Shown here: positions 1 to 10,218 of the stretch, piece after piece | How the letters are laid out: each line of letters starts with the position of its first letter | Position numbering within the stretch: position 1 is the stretch's first letter | Origin: an uncultured Eubacteriales bacterium | Lineage (GTDB): Bacteria > Bacillota > Clostridia > Oscillospirales > Acutalibacteraceae | Reading direction: 5' to 3' | Assembly (NCBI GenBank): GCA_934454845.1 | Contig: CAKSGV010000009.1 | Location: forward strand, 1 to 64,000 | DNA length: 64,000 bases | Notes under the pieces: generated by a model | What the model was told of the DNA's origin: nothing | Seen by the model: the letters and a program-made list of their open reading frames with translations, nothing else | Database searches by the model: none | Made by a program: the position numbers and the translations under genes

Positions 1-25
1 TTGAAAATTCGGTCCGATTTTCCAA

Positions 26-62
26 CAAAGCAGGTTGTATCGCTTAAATACAACCTGCTTTG
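26..62. repeat. Long perfect hairpin near the left edge
   Basis: Two perfect 15-base arms (26-40 and 48-62, CAAAGCAGGTTGTAT and its complement) flank a 7-base loop. No T-run follows on either strand, so it is not a standard intrinsic terminator. It may be part of the 3' region of a gene to the left of the window or of the argH transcript tail. Confidence 0.6.
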
Positions 63-73
63 TCTACAGTCTG

Positions 74-100
74 AAACGAGGCAGACGCCTCGTTTTTTAT
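74..100. terminator. Intrinsic terminator beside argH
   Basis: A 9-bp stem (AAACGAGGC / GCCTCGTTT) with a 4-base loop is followed on the plus strand by TTTTTT. The argH stop codon lies inside this tract. The T-run favours termination of plus-strand transcripts coming from the left; on the minus strand the run after the stem is short, so argH termination here would be weaker. Confidence 0.7.
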
Positions 101-1470
101 TTCATCATTTCTTTTATTATTTTAATTTGTTTTTCCACGCTGCCCTTACCTGTTCCTCCGCGGCTTATTCTTTTTGCCGCACAATTTTCAAGCGATATAA
201 ATTCATAAAGGTCCTCTTCAAAAAGGGGACTGAATTTTTTATACTTTTCAAGCTCCAAATCTTCAAGAACGCAGGAATTTTCTGCGCAGAAATTAACTAT
301 TTCGCCCGAAAGCTTATAAGCCGATCTGAAAGGCAGACCTTTTAAAACAAGATAATCGGCAAGATCGGTTGCATTGATAAAGCCCTCGCCTGCGGCTTTA
401 CGCATTTTATACGTATCGGCTTTAAGAGTGCTTACCATTCCAGAAAATACCTTAAGGCACATTTTAACGGTTTCACAGGCGTCAAACACGCCCTCCTTAT
501 CCTCCTGCATATCCTTATTATAAGCAAGAGGAAGACCTTTTAGGGTGGTGAGCATCGCGATAAGCTCGCCGTAAACTCTGCCGGTTTTACCGCGCACGAG
601 TTCCGCCATATCGGGGTTTTTCTTCTGCGGCATTATGGAAGAGCCGGTGGTATAAGCGTCGTCAAGCTTAATAAAGCCGAACTCAAAGCTTGAATACAGG
701 ATTATCTCTTCGGAAAATCTTGAAAGGTGCATCATAAGAATTGAAAGAGCACTTAAAAGCTCGACTGTATGGTCGCGGTCCGAAACGCCGTCGATAGAGT
801 TTTCACAGATACCGTCAAACCGGAGCAGCTCCGCTTCATAAATTCTGTCGGTATTATATGTAGTGCCTGCTAGTGCGCAGGAGCCTATAGGGGAAATATT
901 CATTCTCTTTTTTAGATCTGTGATCCTTCCTATATCACGCAAAAGCATAAACGCATAAGCAAGCAGCTGATGACCGAACACTATCGGCTGAGCGCGCTGG
1001 AGATGTGTATAACCAGGCATTATAGCGTCTTTATATATTACCGCTTTATCACAGACTGCATTTATCAAATTTTTAATAAGAACGATTATTTCATCGCACT
1101 GCTTTCTTAAATAAAGGCGGGAATCAAGCGCTACCTGATCGTTTCTGCTCCTGGCGGTGTGGAGCTTTTTGCCTGTTTCACCGATAAGAGATGTTAAATA
1201 CTGTTCGACAAAAGTGTGGATATCCTCACAGCTTTCATCGACAGCAAGTTTACCGCTTTTTATATCTTCGGATATTTTTTCAAGACCGCGGACAAGCTTT
1301 TTCCCCTCTTCTTCCGTTATAATTCCGCATTTCGAAAGCATTTTCGCGTGAGCGATACTTCCCATAATATCCTCTTCGAACATTGCTTTATCCACTCTAA
1401 TAGAAGAATTGAAATCATCTGCTGTTTTATCTATTTCTCCGCTCGTTCTGCCTGCCCAAAGCTTAGCCAT
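97..1470 (-). CDS. argH: Argininosuccinate lyase
   Basis: Cleaves argininosuccinate to arginine and fumarate, the last step of arginine synthesis, in the cytoplasm as a homotetramer. The 457-residue length is normal for the family. The fumarase/aspartase-superfamily signature GSSIMPQKKNPDMAEL (near residue 280) carries the catalytic serine loop, and the N-terminus MAKLWAGRTSG is typical. The ATG is preceded by AAGGAG at good spacing. It sits alone behind its own TTGACT-17-TATAAT promoter, 92 bases after the AbrB-like gene; argG is not in the window. A palindrome over the promoter suggests repressor control (inference). Confidence 0.97.
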   Translation of the reverse strand: MAKLWAGRTSGEIDKTADDFNSSIRVDKAMFEEDIMGSIAHAKMLSKCGIITEEEGKKLVRGLEKISEDIKSGKLAVDESCEDIHTFVEQYLTSLIGETGKKLHTARSRNDQVALDSRLYLRKQCDEIIVLIKNLINAVCDKAVIYKDAIMPGYTHLQRAQPIVFGHQLLAYAFMLLRDIGRITDLKKRMNISPIGSCALAGTTYNTDRIYEAELLRFDGICENSIDGVSDRDHTVELLSALSILMMHLSRFSEEIILYSSFEFGFIKLDDAYTTGSSIMPQKKNPDMAELVRGKTGRVYGELIAMLTTLKGLPLAYNKDMQEDKEGVFDACETVKMCLKVFSGMVSTLKADTYKMRKAAGEGFINATDLADYLVLKGLPFRSAYKLSGEIVNFCAENSCVLEDLELEKYKKFSPLFEEDLYEFISLENCAAKRISRGGTGKGSVEKQIKIIKEMMK

Positions 1471-1510
1471 TATACTTTTCTCCTTGTATTTGAATAAATA
1501 TGCAAAGATT

Positions 1511-1544
1511 ATGCCTTTATTGCATTATTATACAATAAAGGCAT
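1511..1544. repeat. Inverted repeat over the argH promoter
   Basis: Perfect 12-base arms ATGCCTTTATTG (1511-1522) and CAATAAAGGCAT (1533-1544) enclose ten bases holding the minus-strand -10 box of argH. The position is that of an operator. It does not resemble the ArgR box I know. It has no T-run on the minus strand, so it is a poor terminator for the abrB-like gene. Confidence 0.5.
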
Positions 1545-1555
1545 AAAAAAGTCAA
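1527..1555 (-). promoter_or_regulatory. argH promoter
   Basis: On the minus strand TTGACT (1555-1550), a 17-base spacer and TATAAT (1532-1527) make a near-consensus housekeeping promoter about 57 bases upstream of the argH ATG. Confidence 0.75.
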
Positions 1556-1562
1556 TAAATTA

Positions 1563-1832
1563 TTATTCCTCTTCTTCCGCGGATTTTTTAAGAGCCTCAA
1601 GCTTCTCGACGCAGGAAGAACATACGGATATTCCGTTAAGTTCCACTCCGTCGGCCAGGCGGTCGCAGAAAGCGCAGGTAGGGCGGTATTTTTTAAGAAT
1701 TATATTGCCGCCCTCCATATAGATTTCAAGACTGTCAAAATTAGAGCGAAGGCCGAGCTGATTTCTGATCTCTTTGGGAATAACTATTCTTCCCATACTG
1801 TCAAGCTGTCTTACAATACCGGTCGATTTCAT
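1563..1832 (-). CDS. AbrB/SpoVT-type transcription regulator with C-terminal zinc-ribbon-like tail
   Basis: An 89-residue DNA-binding protein. Residues 1-48 are a SpoVT/AbrB swapped-hairpin domain (MKSTGIVRQLDSMGRIVIPKE start, typical of AbrB). Residues 53-74 hold two CxxC pairs (C53/C56 and C71/C74) separated by 14 residues, which look able to bind a metal, followed by an acidic EEEE tail. In spore formers AbrB relatives repress transition-state genes as tetramers. The gene is the last of the parE-parC-valS unit, 17 bases after valS, and precedes argH. Targets cannot be read from the sequence. The ATG has a GGAG-type ribosome site. Confidence 0.9.
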   Translation of the reverse strand: MKSTGIVRQLDSMGRIVIPKEIRNQLGLRSNFDSLEIYMEGGNIILKKYRPTCAFCDRLADGVELNGISVCSSCVEKLEALKKSAEEEE

Positions 1833-1849
1833 TTTTACCCTCCGAAAAA

Positions 1850-4480
1850 TCAGATGTTTCCGATCTCTTTGATCGTTTCATTGATTTTTTCTATTCTTTC
1901 TGCGGCTTTTTTATAGCCCTCTTTTTGAGCGGCAACGACCTTTTCGGGAGCATTCGCCATAAAGCCCGCATTATTTAGCTTCTTACCGAAGAAGTCTTTA
2001 TCGATCTCGGCTTTTTCGAGATCTTTTTTAAGCCTTAAAAGCTCTTTTTCAACATCGACAAGCTCTTTCATCGGCATATATACCGCGGCGCCTGAGCAAA
2101 CAATGCTTACGCACTTATTGTGATCGAATTCAGCTTTAACATTTACTTCGCTTGCATATGCGAGTCTGCAAATAAAGGGAATCCCCGAAGTAAAGATATC
2201 GGAAAACTCGGTTTCTATATTTACCGTAACTTTCTTTGAGGGCGGAACATTCATTTCCGCTCGGCGGTTTCTTATCGCCTTAATTACTTCCATAATCTTT
2301 TCAAAATCGCTTTCTTCTTTTGAAAAATCAAGTCGAGAATTATATTCGGGCCATTTTGAAACCATTAATGCCGTATCGCAGTCAGGCATCGACTGCCAAA
2401 TTTCTTCCGTGATAAAAGGCATAAAAGGATGAAGCAGGGCAAGAGTGCCTTTGAAAACATAAACAAGCACAGAGCAAGCTGTATCATAATTATTCTTATC
2501 ATCGGCAAAAAGGCGGGATTTGCAGATCTCTATATACCAATCGCAGAAAACATCCCAAATAAAGTCATAAAGCTTAGAAACCGCAAGACCAAGCTCGAAT
2601 TTTTCAAGATTATCCGTAACCTCTTTTACAAGTTTATTATATTTCGATAAAATCCATTTATCTTCAATCGCAAGGTTTAAAGCGGATAAATCTTTAACAT
2701 CGCCTTTTTCAAGATTCATAAGAATAAATCTTGCTGCATTCCAAATTTTGTTGGCAAAATTTCTGCTTGCCTCAACTCTTTCCGGGATATATCTCATATC
2801 GTTACCCGGGCTGTTTCCCGTAGCGAGAGAAAATCTTAAAGCGTCGGCGCCGTACTGATCTATAACTTCAAGGGGGTCTACACCGTTTCCTAAGGATTTT
2901 GACATTTTTCTTCCCTGAGAATCCCTTACAAGACCGTGGATAAGAACGGTATCAAAAGGAACCTGCCCTGTCTGCTCAATACCTGAGAACATCATTCTCA
3001 TTACCCAGAAAGGAATTATATCATAGCCCGTAACAAGGGTGTTAGTAGGATAATAATGCTTGAAATCTTCCGTTTCTTCCGGCCAGCCGAGAGTGGAGAA
3101 TGGCCAGAGAGCAGACGAAAACCAGGTGTCGAGAGTGTCGGGGTCCTGATGAATATGAGCGCTTCCGCAGTGAGCGCATTTTTTTGCGTCTTCTTTAGAA
3201 ACGGTTATTTCGCCGCACTCGTCGCAATACCATGCGGGAATTCTGTGACCCCACCAAAGCTGACGGGAAATGCACCAATCCCTGATATTTTCAAGCCAGT
3301 GGAAATAAACCTTTTCAAATCTCTGCGGAACAAACTTAGTCTCTCCCGATTTTACCGCTTCGATAGCAGGCTTTGCTAACGGCTCCATTTTAACGAACCA
3401 CTGTTTTGAAACCCTCGGCTCAACCGTGGTTCCGCAGCGATAGCAAGTGCCGACATTATGATTATAAGGCTCGATTTTAACAAGCGCGCCCTCTGCTTTC
3501 AGGTCCTCAACTATTTTCTTTCTCGCCTCATAGCGGTCAAGTCCTGCATACATAGGATAATCCCCGGTGATTTTAGCGTCAGGAGTCAGAACATTTATAA
3601 CTTCAAGATTATGCCTTAATCCGACTTCAAAGTCATTAGGATCGTGCGCAGGCGTGATTTTAACAACACCAGTTCCGAAATCCGGCTCAACATAGCTATC
3701 CGCAATTACGGGAATTTCACGGTGGACTATAGGCAGAATAAGAGTTTTTCCGACAAGATCCTTATACCTTTCGTCATCCGGGTTTACCGCAACCGCAGTA
3801 TCACCGAGAAGAGTTTCAGGTCTTGTTGTAGCAAGTTCCAAGTATCCGCTACCGTCTTTAAAAGGATATCTTAAATGCCAGAAAGATCCTGCCTGATCCT
3901 CATATTCTACCTCGGCGTCGGAAATCGAGGTATGGCAATGGGGGCACCAATTTATAATTCTTTCGCCCCTATAGATAAGCCCTTTTTCATAAAGCTTTAC
4001 AAATACTTCTTTAACAGCCTTTGAACAGCCTTCGTCAAGAGTAAAGCGCTCCCTGTCCCAATCGCAGGAGGAACCCATTTTTTTGAGCTGCTCTATAATC
4101 CTTCCGCCATACTGTTCTTTCCATTTCCAGGCGCGCTCTAAAAATCCTTCTCTACCGATATCATCTTTAGTGATACCCTCTTTTTTCATTGCTTCAACTA
4201 TTTTTGCTTCGGTTGCGATAGAGGCGTGGTCGGTTCCGGGTATCCAAAGGGTATCATATCCTTGCATTCGCTTAAAGCGGATAAGAATATCCTGCAAGGT
4301 ATTATCAAGCGCGTGGCCCATATGGAGCTGACCTGTGATATTCGGAGGAGGAATTACTATTGTATAAGTCTTTTTGCCCTCTTCTCTTTTTGCATGAAAA
4401 TAGTGACCGTCGAGCCACATTTTATAGATGCGGTCTTCAACGCTTTTCGGATCATACTGTTTTTCAAGTTCTTTACTCAT
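1850..4480 (-). CDS. valS: Valyl-tRNA synthetase
   Basis: Charges tRNA-Val with valine, with editing of threonine; class I enzyme. The 876-residue chain shows the HIGH-type motif [15 protein letters not shown] near residue 45, the KMSKS loop ([14 protein letters not shown]) near residue 525, a CP1 editing domain between, Cys-rich zinc sites (CPHC, CDEC, CAHC), and a C-terminal coiled coil from about residue 810. Unlike many Clostridia valS genes there is no T-box leader directly in front: it lies 19 bases behind parC in an operon. That suggests constitutive expression with the topoisomerase genes, or control from further upstream. Confidence 0.98.
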   Translation of the reverse strand: MSKELEKQYDPKSVEDRIYKMWLDGHYFHAKREEGKKTYTIVIPPPNITGQLHMGHALDNTLQDILIRFKRMQGYDTLWIPGTDHASIATEAKIVEAMKKEGITKDDIGREGFLERAWKWKEQYGGRIIEQLKKMGSSCDWDRERFTLDEGCSKAVKEVFVKLYEKGLIYRGERIINWCPHCHTSISDAEVEYEDQAGSFWHLRYPFKDGSGYLELATTRPETLLGDTAVAVNPDDERYKDLVGKTLILPIVHREIPVIADSYVEPDFGTGVVKITPAHDPNDFEVGLRHNLEVINVLTPDAKITGDYPMYAGLDRYEARKKIVEDLKAEGALVKIEPYNHNVGTCYRCGTTVEPRVSKQWFVKMEPLAKPAIEAVKSGETKFVPQRFEKVYFHWLENIRDWCISRQLWWGHRIPAWYCDECGEITVSKEDAKKCAHCGSAHIHQDPDTLDTWFSSALWPFSTLGWPEETEDFKHYYPTNTLVTGYDIIPFWVMRMMFSGIEQTGQVPFDTVLIHGLVRDSQGRKMSKSLGNGVDPLEVIDQYGADALRFSLATGNSPGNDMRYIPERVEASRNFANKIWNAARFILMNLEKGDVKDLSALNLAIEDKWILSKYNKLVKEVTDNLEKFELGLAVSKLYDFIWDVFCDWYIEICKSRLFADDKNNYDTACSVLVYVFKGTLALLHPFMPFITEEIWQSMPDCDTALMVSKWPEYNSRLDFSKEESDFEKIMEVIKAIRNRRAEMNVPPSKKVTVNIETEFSDIFTSGIPFICRLAYASEVNVKAEFDHNKCVSIVCSGAAVYMPMKELVDVEKELLRLKKDLEKAEIDKDFFGKKLNNAGFMANAPEKVVAAQKEGYKKAAERIEKINETIKEIGNI

Positions 4481-4499
4481 TTCCTTTAACCCTCATTAA

Positions 4500-6743
4500 T
4501 TAAATGTCCATTTTTTCCTGCGAGGCAGAAACATTCTGAATTATACTGCCTGCCGCAGGGAGATTCTTCGTTCTGTAGCGGTGCTCGCTTTCAACGGCTC
4601 CGCTTTCGAATTTTTCGGCAGAGAAAATTCTCTGTCCTTTTTTCTGCGTCATCACGGCAATTCCGCCGTTATCCTTTGTAGCTTTGGCGGGAATCGACGC
4701 GGTGTTAACTATAAGCATTCTGTTATTTGTGGAAACCAAAGCTATGTCGCAGTCATCCTCAAAAAATATCACCGTGTGCAATACGAACTTTTTGCAGTAT
4801 GCGTTTATAAGCTTCTTGCGGTTTGTCTTTGTGATATAGGAAGAAAGCGGAACCTTGGCCACACGCCCGTTATCGAATACAAAGATAACAAAGCCTTTAT
4901 AATCCTTTGTATCGATCATATAAACCGCGTTTTCACCCTCTTCAAACTGAAGCTTTGAAGCGATATAATCACCTAAAATGCTTGCTTTTGAGTCGCCGAA
5001 ATCCGCCACTCTGCTTTTATATACCTGCGCCTTATCCGTGAAGAAAAGGAGGTCCTTATCGCAGGAGGATTCTATCACCTGCGTTATTTCATCGCCCTCT
5101 TTAAGCTTCTGCTCGCCGCTCATTCGAAGCGACTGCGGAGTTATGCGCTTAAAGTAACCGTCTTTAGTGAAAAATAGGGTTACCGGGGAAGAATCAAGCG
5201 GCTCGTCTGTCACTTCGGCAAGCTCGTTTTCCTCGGCACTGATTATTTTTGTGCGCCTTTCTTTGGCATATTTTTCAATAACGGCTTTTAATTCCGAAAC
5301 GATTATTTTTTTGATTTTTGCTCTCGAATTCAGAGTTTCCTCACAATCACTTATTTCCGATTCAAGCTTTTCTATATCATCGAGCCTTTTAAGAATATAC
5401 TCGCGGTTTAAATGCCGGAGCTTTATCTCGGCTACATATTCCGCCTGAGTTTCATCGATGCCGAAGCCTATCATCAAGTTTGGCACGACTTCTTTTTCGA
5501 TTTTTGTTTCTCTGACGATTTTTACAGCCTTATCGATATCAAGCAGTATCTTTTCCATACCCTTTAAAAGATGAAGACTGTTTTTAGCCTTTGAAAGCTT
5601 AAAATAAACTCTTCTTCTGATGCACTCTTCTCTGAAAGCAACCCATTCGGAAATTATTTCTTTAACACCCATAACTCTGGGAGATGCGGCAATAAGAATA
5701 TTAAAGTTGCAAGAAAAGCTGTCCTGCAAAGGAGTGAGCCTGAAGAGCTTTTTCATAAGCTTGTCGGGATCGGTGCCTCTTTTAAGGTCTATCGTTATCT
5801 TAAGACCGGAAAGATCGGTCTCATCTCTGACATCGCTTATCTCCGTTATTTTCTTAGCCTTTACAAGCTCTGTTATTTTTTCTATGATTGCCTCTGTTGT
5901 GGTGGTGGGAGGGATCTCGCTTATATCAATACAGTTCTGCGATTTATCATAGGAATAAACGCCTCTTACCTTAAAGCTTCCTCTTCCGGTTTCATAAATT
6001 TTTTCCATTTCGGCGCGGTTATATAAAAGCTCGCCGCCTATGGGAAAATCGGGCGCTAAAAGGGTATCTGCGACATTTATATCCTCGTCTTTTATATATG
6101 CTATCGTAGTTTCGCAGACCTCTTTTAAATTGAACGGGCATATCTGGCTCGCCATTCCTGCGGCTATACCCATATTTGAGTTTACAAGTATAGTCGGGAA
6201 AGTCACAGGGAACAACACGGGCTCTTTCATTGTCGCGTCGTAGTTATTCACAAAATCGACTGTGTCCTTATCAATATCCGCAAAAAGCTCAGCGGATATA
6301 GGAGCGAGCTTTGCCTCGGTATATCTTGCGGCGGCGCACTGCATATCGCGTGAATACGCTTTACCGAAAGATCCCTTTGATTCTACAAACGGGTGCAAAA
6401 GCGCACCGTTGCCCTCGGAAAGCCTTACCATTGTTTCATAAATCGCGGAATCTCCGTGAGGATTCAACTGCATAGTTCTTCCCACGATATTGGCAGACTT
6501 AATAGTTGGTCCGTTTAAAAGCCCCATATTATACATAGTATAAAGAAGTTTTCTGTGCGAAGGCTTAAATCCGTCAATTTCCGGTATTGCCCGGGAAATA
6601 ATTATGCTCATAGCATAGGGCATAAAGTTTTGCTTTAGCGTTTCGGTAACCGGCTGATCAAGAACGGTTCCCGCACCGGCTATATATGCGTTATCCTTGC
6701 GGACTTTAGGCGCTTTTATTTCTTTACTCTTTCTCGGAGCCAT
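4500..6743 (-). CDS. parC: DNA topoisomerase IV (or gyrase-like) subunit A
   Basis: Breakage-reunion subunit of a type IIA topoisomerase, 747 residues. The catalytic tyrosine is in AARYTEAKL; the quinolone-region residues in HGDSAIYETMV look wild type (Ser and Glu). The C-terminal beta-pinwheel shows no QRRGGKG-type GyrA box, which favours ParC (decatenation) over GyrA, and the length is short for GyrA. It follows the B subunit by 25 bases, the usual parE-parC order. A second gyrBA pair would be expected elsewhere. The ATG has a strong AAGGAGGAG ribosome site. Confidence 0.88.
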   Translation of the reverse strand: MAPRKSKEIKAPKVRKDNAYIAGAGTVLDQPVTETLKQNFMPYAMSIIISRAIPEIDGFKPSHRKLLYTMYNMGLLNGPTIKSANIVGRTMQLNPHGDSAIYETMVRLSEGNGALLHPFVESKGSFGKAYSRDMQCAAARYTEAKLAPISAELFADIDKDTVDFVNNYDATMKEPVLFPVTFPTILVNSNMGIAAGMASQICPFNLKEVCETTIAYIKDEDINVADTLLAPDFPIGGELLYNRAEMEKIYETGRGSFKVRGVYSYDKSQNCIDISEIPPTTTTEAIIEKITELVKAKKITEISDVRDETDLSGLKITIDLKRGTDPDKLMKKLFRLTPLQDSFSCNFNILIAASPRVMGVKEIISEWVAFREECIRRRVYFKLSKAKNSLHLLKGMEKILLDIDKAVKIVRETKIEKEVVPNLMIGFGIDETQAEYVAEIKLRHLNREYILKRLDDIEKLESEISDCEETLNSRAKIKKIIVSELKAVIEKYAKERRTKIISAEENELAEVTDEPLDSSPVTLFFTKDGYFKRITPQSLRMSGEQKLKEGDEITQVIESSCDKDLLFFTDKAQVYKSRVADFGDSKASILGDYIASKLQFEEGENAVYMIDTKDYKGFVIFVFDNGRVAKVPLSSYITKTNRKKLINAYCKKFVLHTVIFFEDDCDIALVSTNNRMLIVNTASIPAKATKDNGGIAVMTQKKGQRIFSAEKFESGAVESEHRYRTKNLPAAGSIIQNVSASQEKMDI

Positions 6744-6768
6744 TTTGCTCCTCCTTATTTTTGAATTA

Positions 6769-8751
6769 TCAGCTTAAATCGGTGCTGTCAATATAAAGGT
6801 GACCGTTTTCCGATATATAATCTTTTCTTCCCTGCAAATTATCGCCGAGCAGAAGATCAAACATTGAAGATGTCATCTCCGCTTCCTCCGGAAGAATCTT
6901 TATAAGCCTGCGCGTGAGAGGGTTCATAGTGGTGAGGTTCATCATATCCGGCTGGTTTTCGCCGAGACCTTTCGAGCGCTGAAGAGAATATTTCTCATCG
7001 CCTATCATTTTAAGAATATCGGTCTTTTCGCTTTCATCATAAGCGAAATATGTTTTTTTCTTCGTGTTTATTTCATAGAGCGGAGTTTCGGCAATAAATA
7101 CCTTGCCCTCGGTTATAAGAGTAGGAACAAGCCTGTAGATCATAGTGATAATAAGCGATCTTATGTGAAATCCGTCAACATCCGCGTCGGTACAGATAAT
7201 AATTTTGTTCCAGCGCAGATTATCAAGATCAAAATTGGATAATCCCTTATTCGATTTTGATTTTACTTCAACTCCGCAACCTAAAACTTTTAAAAGATCT
7301 GTTATTATTTCGCTTTTGAAAATCTTATCATATTCTGCCTTTAAGCAGTTAAGAATTTTTCCTCTCACGGGCATAATAGCCTGAAAAGCCGCGTCACGCG
7401 CGAGCTTACAAGAGCCGAGAGCCGAGTCTCCCTCAACGATATAAAGCTCTCTTTCGCTTACATCTTTACTTCTGCAATCGACGAATTTCTGCACCCTATC
7501 CATCATAGAATTTCCGCCGGAAAGGGTTTTTTTGATATTTATGCGTTCTTTTTCGCTGCGTTCTCTGCTTCTCTTATTGATCAAAACCTGATCGGCTATC
7601 TTATCCGCTTCAGCTTTATTCTCGATAAAATAAACTTCAAGCTGATGACGCAGAAAATCAGTCATAGCCTCGGCGATAAATTTATTCGTTACCGCCTTTT
7701 TGGTCTGATTTTCATAAGAGGTTATGGTTGAGAATGAAGAGGTAACTAAAACCAGACACTCTTCCACATCGGCAAAGGTGATTTTGCTTTCGCCGGATTT
7801 ATATTTATTTGTCTGTTTGATATAATTGTCTATCTGATAGACAAACGCGTTTCTTACCGCCTTATCGGGTGCGCCGCCATACTCAAGAAAGCTTGAATTG
7901 TGATAATATTCCTTAAGCGTTCTCGTATTGGAAAAGCACATCGCGACATTGATCTTGACTTTATATTCCGGCTTGTCCGCACGGTCTCTTCCTTTGCGCT
8001 CTGTATTGAAAAATCTAACCGACGTCAGAGCCTCGTCACCCACATATTCGGAAACATAATCGCTTATGCCGTTTTCATACTTAAATTCGGTATTTATAAA
8101 TTTAGAACCCTGCTGCTGGCGAAAGATAAAGAGAAGACCGTTATTTACGATAGCCTGTCTTTTTAATATATCCGTGAAATATTCGGGCGGAATATTTATA
8201 TCCGTGAAAACATCTATATCGGGCTTCCATTTTGTTTTTGTGCCGGTATCTTTTCCGGCATACGGCTCTTTTTTAAGTCCTCCTATATTATAGCCGTGCT
8301 CAAAATGGAGATTGTATTTAAATCCGTCTCTTTTGATTTCAACATCCATATATTCGGCGGTATATTGAGTGGAGCAAAGACCGAGTCCGTTTAATCCGAC
8401 GGAATATTCATAGTTAGTACCTTCGTTAGTATTATACTTTCCTCCGGCATACATCTCGCAGTATAAAAGCTCCCAGTTATAGCACTGCTGCTTATTGTTA
8501 AAATCGACCGGTGCTCCTCTTCCGTGATCTTCAACCTCTATCGAGCCGTCGGAGAAATAAGTTACGGTGATCTTATTGCCGAAGCCCTCTCTTGCCTCAT
8601 CGATAGAATTTGAAATAATTTCAAAAACGGAATGCTCGCAGCCGTCAATACCGTCGGATCCGAAAATTACAGCCGGGCGTTTCCTTACCCTATCCGGTCC
8701 CTCAAGCTTTTCTATACTCTCATTTCCGTACTCAGCAACAGTTTTTGCCAC
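6769..8751 (-). CDS. parE: DNA topoisomerase IV (or gyrase-like) subunit B
   Basis: ATPase subunit partnering the adjacent A subunit. GHKL ATP-binding residues are visible (EIISNSIDEAREG, VEDHGRGAPVD), then the transducer and the TOPRIM domain (YIVEGDSALGSC, CTDADVDGFHIRSL), and a C-terminal QRSKGLGENQ motif. I place the start at the GTG at 8751, giving 660 residues: GAAAGG lies nine bases upstream, and a TTGACT-17-TATAAT promoter occupies 8792-8820, so the longer reading frame to 8820 would start at its own promoter. First gene of the parE-parC-valS unit. Confidence 0.9.
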   Translation of the reverse strand: MAKTVAEYGNESIEKLEGPDRVRKRPAVIFGSDGIDGCEHSVFEIISNSIDEAREGFGNKITVTYFSDGSIEVEDHGRGAPVDFNNKQQCYNWELLYCEMYAGGKYNTNEGTNYEYSVGLNGLGLCSTQYTAEYMDVEIKRDGFKYNLHFEHGYNIGGLKKEPYAGKDTGTKTKWKPDIDVFTDINIPPEYFTDILKRQAIVNNGLLFIFRQQQGSKFINTEFKYENGISDYVSEYVGDEALTSVRFFNTERKGRDRADKPEYKVKINVAMCFSNTRTLKEYYHNSSFLEYGGAPDKAVRNAFVYQIDNYIKQTNKYKSGESKITFADVEECLVLVTSSFSTITSYENQTKKAVTNKFIAEAMTDFLRHQLEVYFIENKAEADKIADQVLINKRSRERSEKERINIKKTLSGGNSMMDRVQKFVDCRSKDVSERELYIVEGDSALGSCKLARDAAFQAIMPVRGKILNCLKAEYDKIFKSEIITDLLKVLGCGVEVKSKSNKGLSNFDLDNLRWNKIIICTDADVDGFHIRSLIITMIYRLVPTLITEGKVFIAETPLYEINTKKKTYFAYDESEKTDILKMIGDEKYSLQRSKGLGENQPDMMNLTTMNPLTRRLIKILPEEAEMTSSMFDLLLGDNLQGRKDYISENGHLYIDSTDLS

Positions 8752-8791
8752 AAGCACCAACCTTTCGGATTTACATTTTATGTCATTATAT

Positions 8792-8820
8792 ATTATATAA
8801 TTTACATTATTAATAGTCAA
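8792..8820 (-). promoter_or_regulatory. Promoter of the parE-parC-valS unit
   Basis: Minus strand TTGACT (8820-8815), 17-base spacer, TATAAT (8797-8792). Transcription would start near 8785, about 35 bases before the GTG start. Confidence 0.75.
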
Positions 8821-8823
8821 GTC

Positions 8824-8863
8824 AAAAAAACGCCGCCCGAAAGCCTTAAAACTTTCGGGCGGC
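8824..8863 (-). terminator. Terminator of the M23 peptidase gene
   Basis: A perfect 12-bp GC-rich stem (GCCGCCCGAAAG with its complement, 8832-8843 and 8852-8863) followed on the minus strand by GTTTTTTT. It ends the peptidase transcript just before the parE promoter. Confidence 0.9.
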
Positions 8864-8878
8864 TGAAAAATTCAAAAA

Positions 8879-10096
8879 TTATTTAACTCCGATATACGGT
8901 GCGGGATTTACCCTTGCGCCGTTGCAATTAACTTCAAAATGCAGGTGATTTCCCGTGGAATATCCCGTGCTTCCTACAAGTGCGATAACATCGCCGGCAT
9001 TTACCGTTTCTCCTGCTCTTACGCAAAGAGAAGACGCGTGCGCATAAGTCGTGATAAGCCCGTTTCCGTGGTCGATCCTTACGCAGTTGCCGTAAGATCC
9101 GTCATATCCGGAAAAAACAACCTTACCGCAAGCCACCGCGAATATCTGCGTGCCTCTCGGAGCCCTCAAATCAAGGCCTTTATGGCCGCCGCTACCGTAA
9201 TAACAGCTGACCTGCCATACGCCGCTCGGCAGAGGGAATATAAATCCCGAGCTTTTGGCTATTCTTATCTGAGCGGCAGTTGCCGCGGTTTTAGCAGTTC
9301 CTACTACAACGACCTGGTCTACAGGCGTGCTTAAAACTTCATCGGAAATGGTATTTTTCTCCTGCACTTCGCCGTTTAAATAAACGACTTCATCGGTCAC
9401 GCGTCTTACACCCTTTTTGCCCTCTACCTGAATCTCTTTATAATCAACGGTCTGGCTTGAAGTTTTCTTTGTTACGACCTTAAAATTGGTTTCTATATCG
9501 GTAACAACTGTAGCAACAGCTTTAACATTCAAATTCGAAAGCTCGCTTACCGCCTCTTCAGATTCCTTTATTTCGTCTGAAAGACAATATCCGTCGCTTA
9601 TCTCAACTTCTTCAACAAAGCTGCACTGCGCGCCCTCGGGTGCTTTCTGCTTATATATATCATTGATAGCGGACTCAAGCTCGTCCTTTTTTACAAAACC
9701 GATTTCCTTACCGTTTATCTTTACATCGCTTGCAAGCACTATATCGTCGGTTTTTTCAATTATAGCGTCTGCCACGTTCTGATCGGAGGATATCTCATTA
9801 TTAAGAGCTATTACAGCGGAGTATTCCGGAGCGCTGACTGTGGACTCAACATCGCTGCCGGTGACTTTTTCTTTTACGATACTTACAGCCGCTTTAAACT
9901 GATCTTTACTTTTAACGGTTGCGATATATTCGCCCTGATAGCTTACTTTATAAGCAAATCTCGCGCCTACGGCCGCGATACTTGCAAATATTGCAACAGC
10001 GGAAAATCCGGCGAAAATAAGCACTCTTACCGCTCTGCTCAATTTCTTAGCTTTTTTTCTGAAGGGCTCGGTTATTTCTCCTGCCCACGAAAGCAT
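8879..10096 (-). CDS. Membrane-anchored G5-domain M23 family peptidase
   Basis: Likely cell-wall endopeptidase acting outside the membrane, 405 residues. One N-terminal membrane segment (about 24-50), a long middle region, a G5 domain (about 215-265; EIQVEGKKGVRRVTDEVVYL) and a C-terminal M23 LytM domain with zinc ligands in GGHKGLDLRAPRG and HLHFEV. Such proteins act in division or spore-envelope remodelling. The annotated ATG lacks a good ribosome site: the nearest AGGAG is about 20 bases upstream and faces an out-of-frame ATG, so the start is uncertain. It has its own promoter and terminator. Confidence 0.88.
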   Translation of the reverse strand: MLSWAGEITEPFRKKAKKLSRAVRVLIFAGFSAVAIFASIAAVGARFAYKVSYQGEYIATVKSKDQFKAAVSIVKEKVTGSDVESTVSAPEYSAVIALNNEISSDQNVADAIIEKTDDIVLASDVKINGKEIGFVKKDELESAINDIYKQKAPEGAQCSFVEEVEISDGYCLSDEIKESEEAVSELSNLNVKAVATVVTDIETNFKVVTKKTSSQTVDYKEIQVEGKKGVRRVTDEVVYLNGEVQEKNTISDEVLSTPVDQVVVVGTAKTAATAAQIRIAKSSGFIFPLPSGVWQVSCYYGSGGHKGLDLRAPRGTQIFAVACGKVVFSGYDGSYGNCVRIDHGNGLITTYAHASSLCVRAGETVNAGDVIALVGSTGYSTGNHLHFEVNCNGARVNPAPYIGVK

Positions 10097-10162
10097 ATCG
10101 TGAAAGATAAAGCATTACTCCTTTCTTTAAAAGTTACAAGTTTGTAACAACTTACTTATTAT

Positions 10163-10190
10163 ATTATACCAAAAAGTTACAAAATTGCAA
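10163..10190 (-). promoter_or_regulatory. Promoter of the M23 peptidase gene
   Basis: Minus strand TTGCAA (10190-10185), 16-base spacer, TATAAT (10168-10163). GTAAC / GTTAC repeats surround it (around 10128-10182), which could be operator elements. Confidence 0.55.
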
Positions 10191-10218
10191 CCTTTTTTTA
10201 CAAAAATTTTTTTATAAG

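Noticed and set aside
1..345. Plus-strand frame at the left edge
   Set aside because: It runs over the terminator hairpin and antisense to argH; no domain or start signal.
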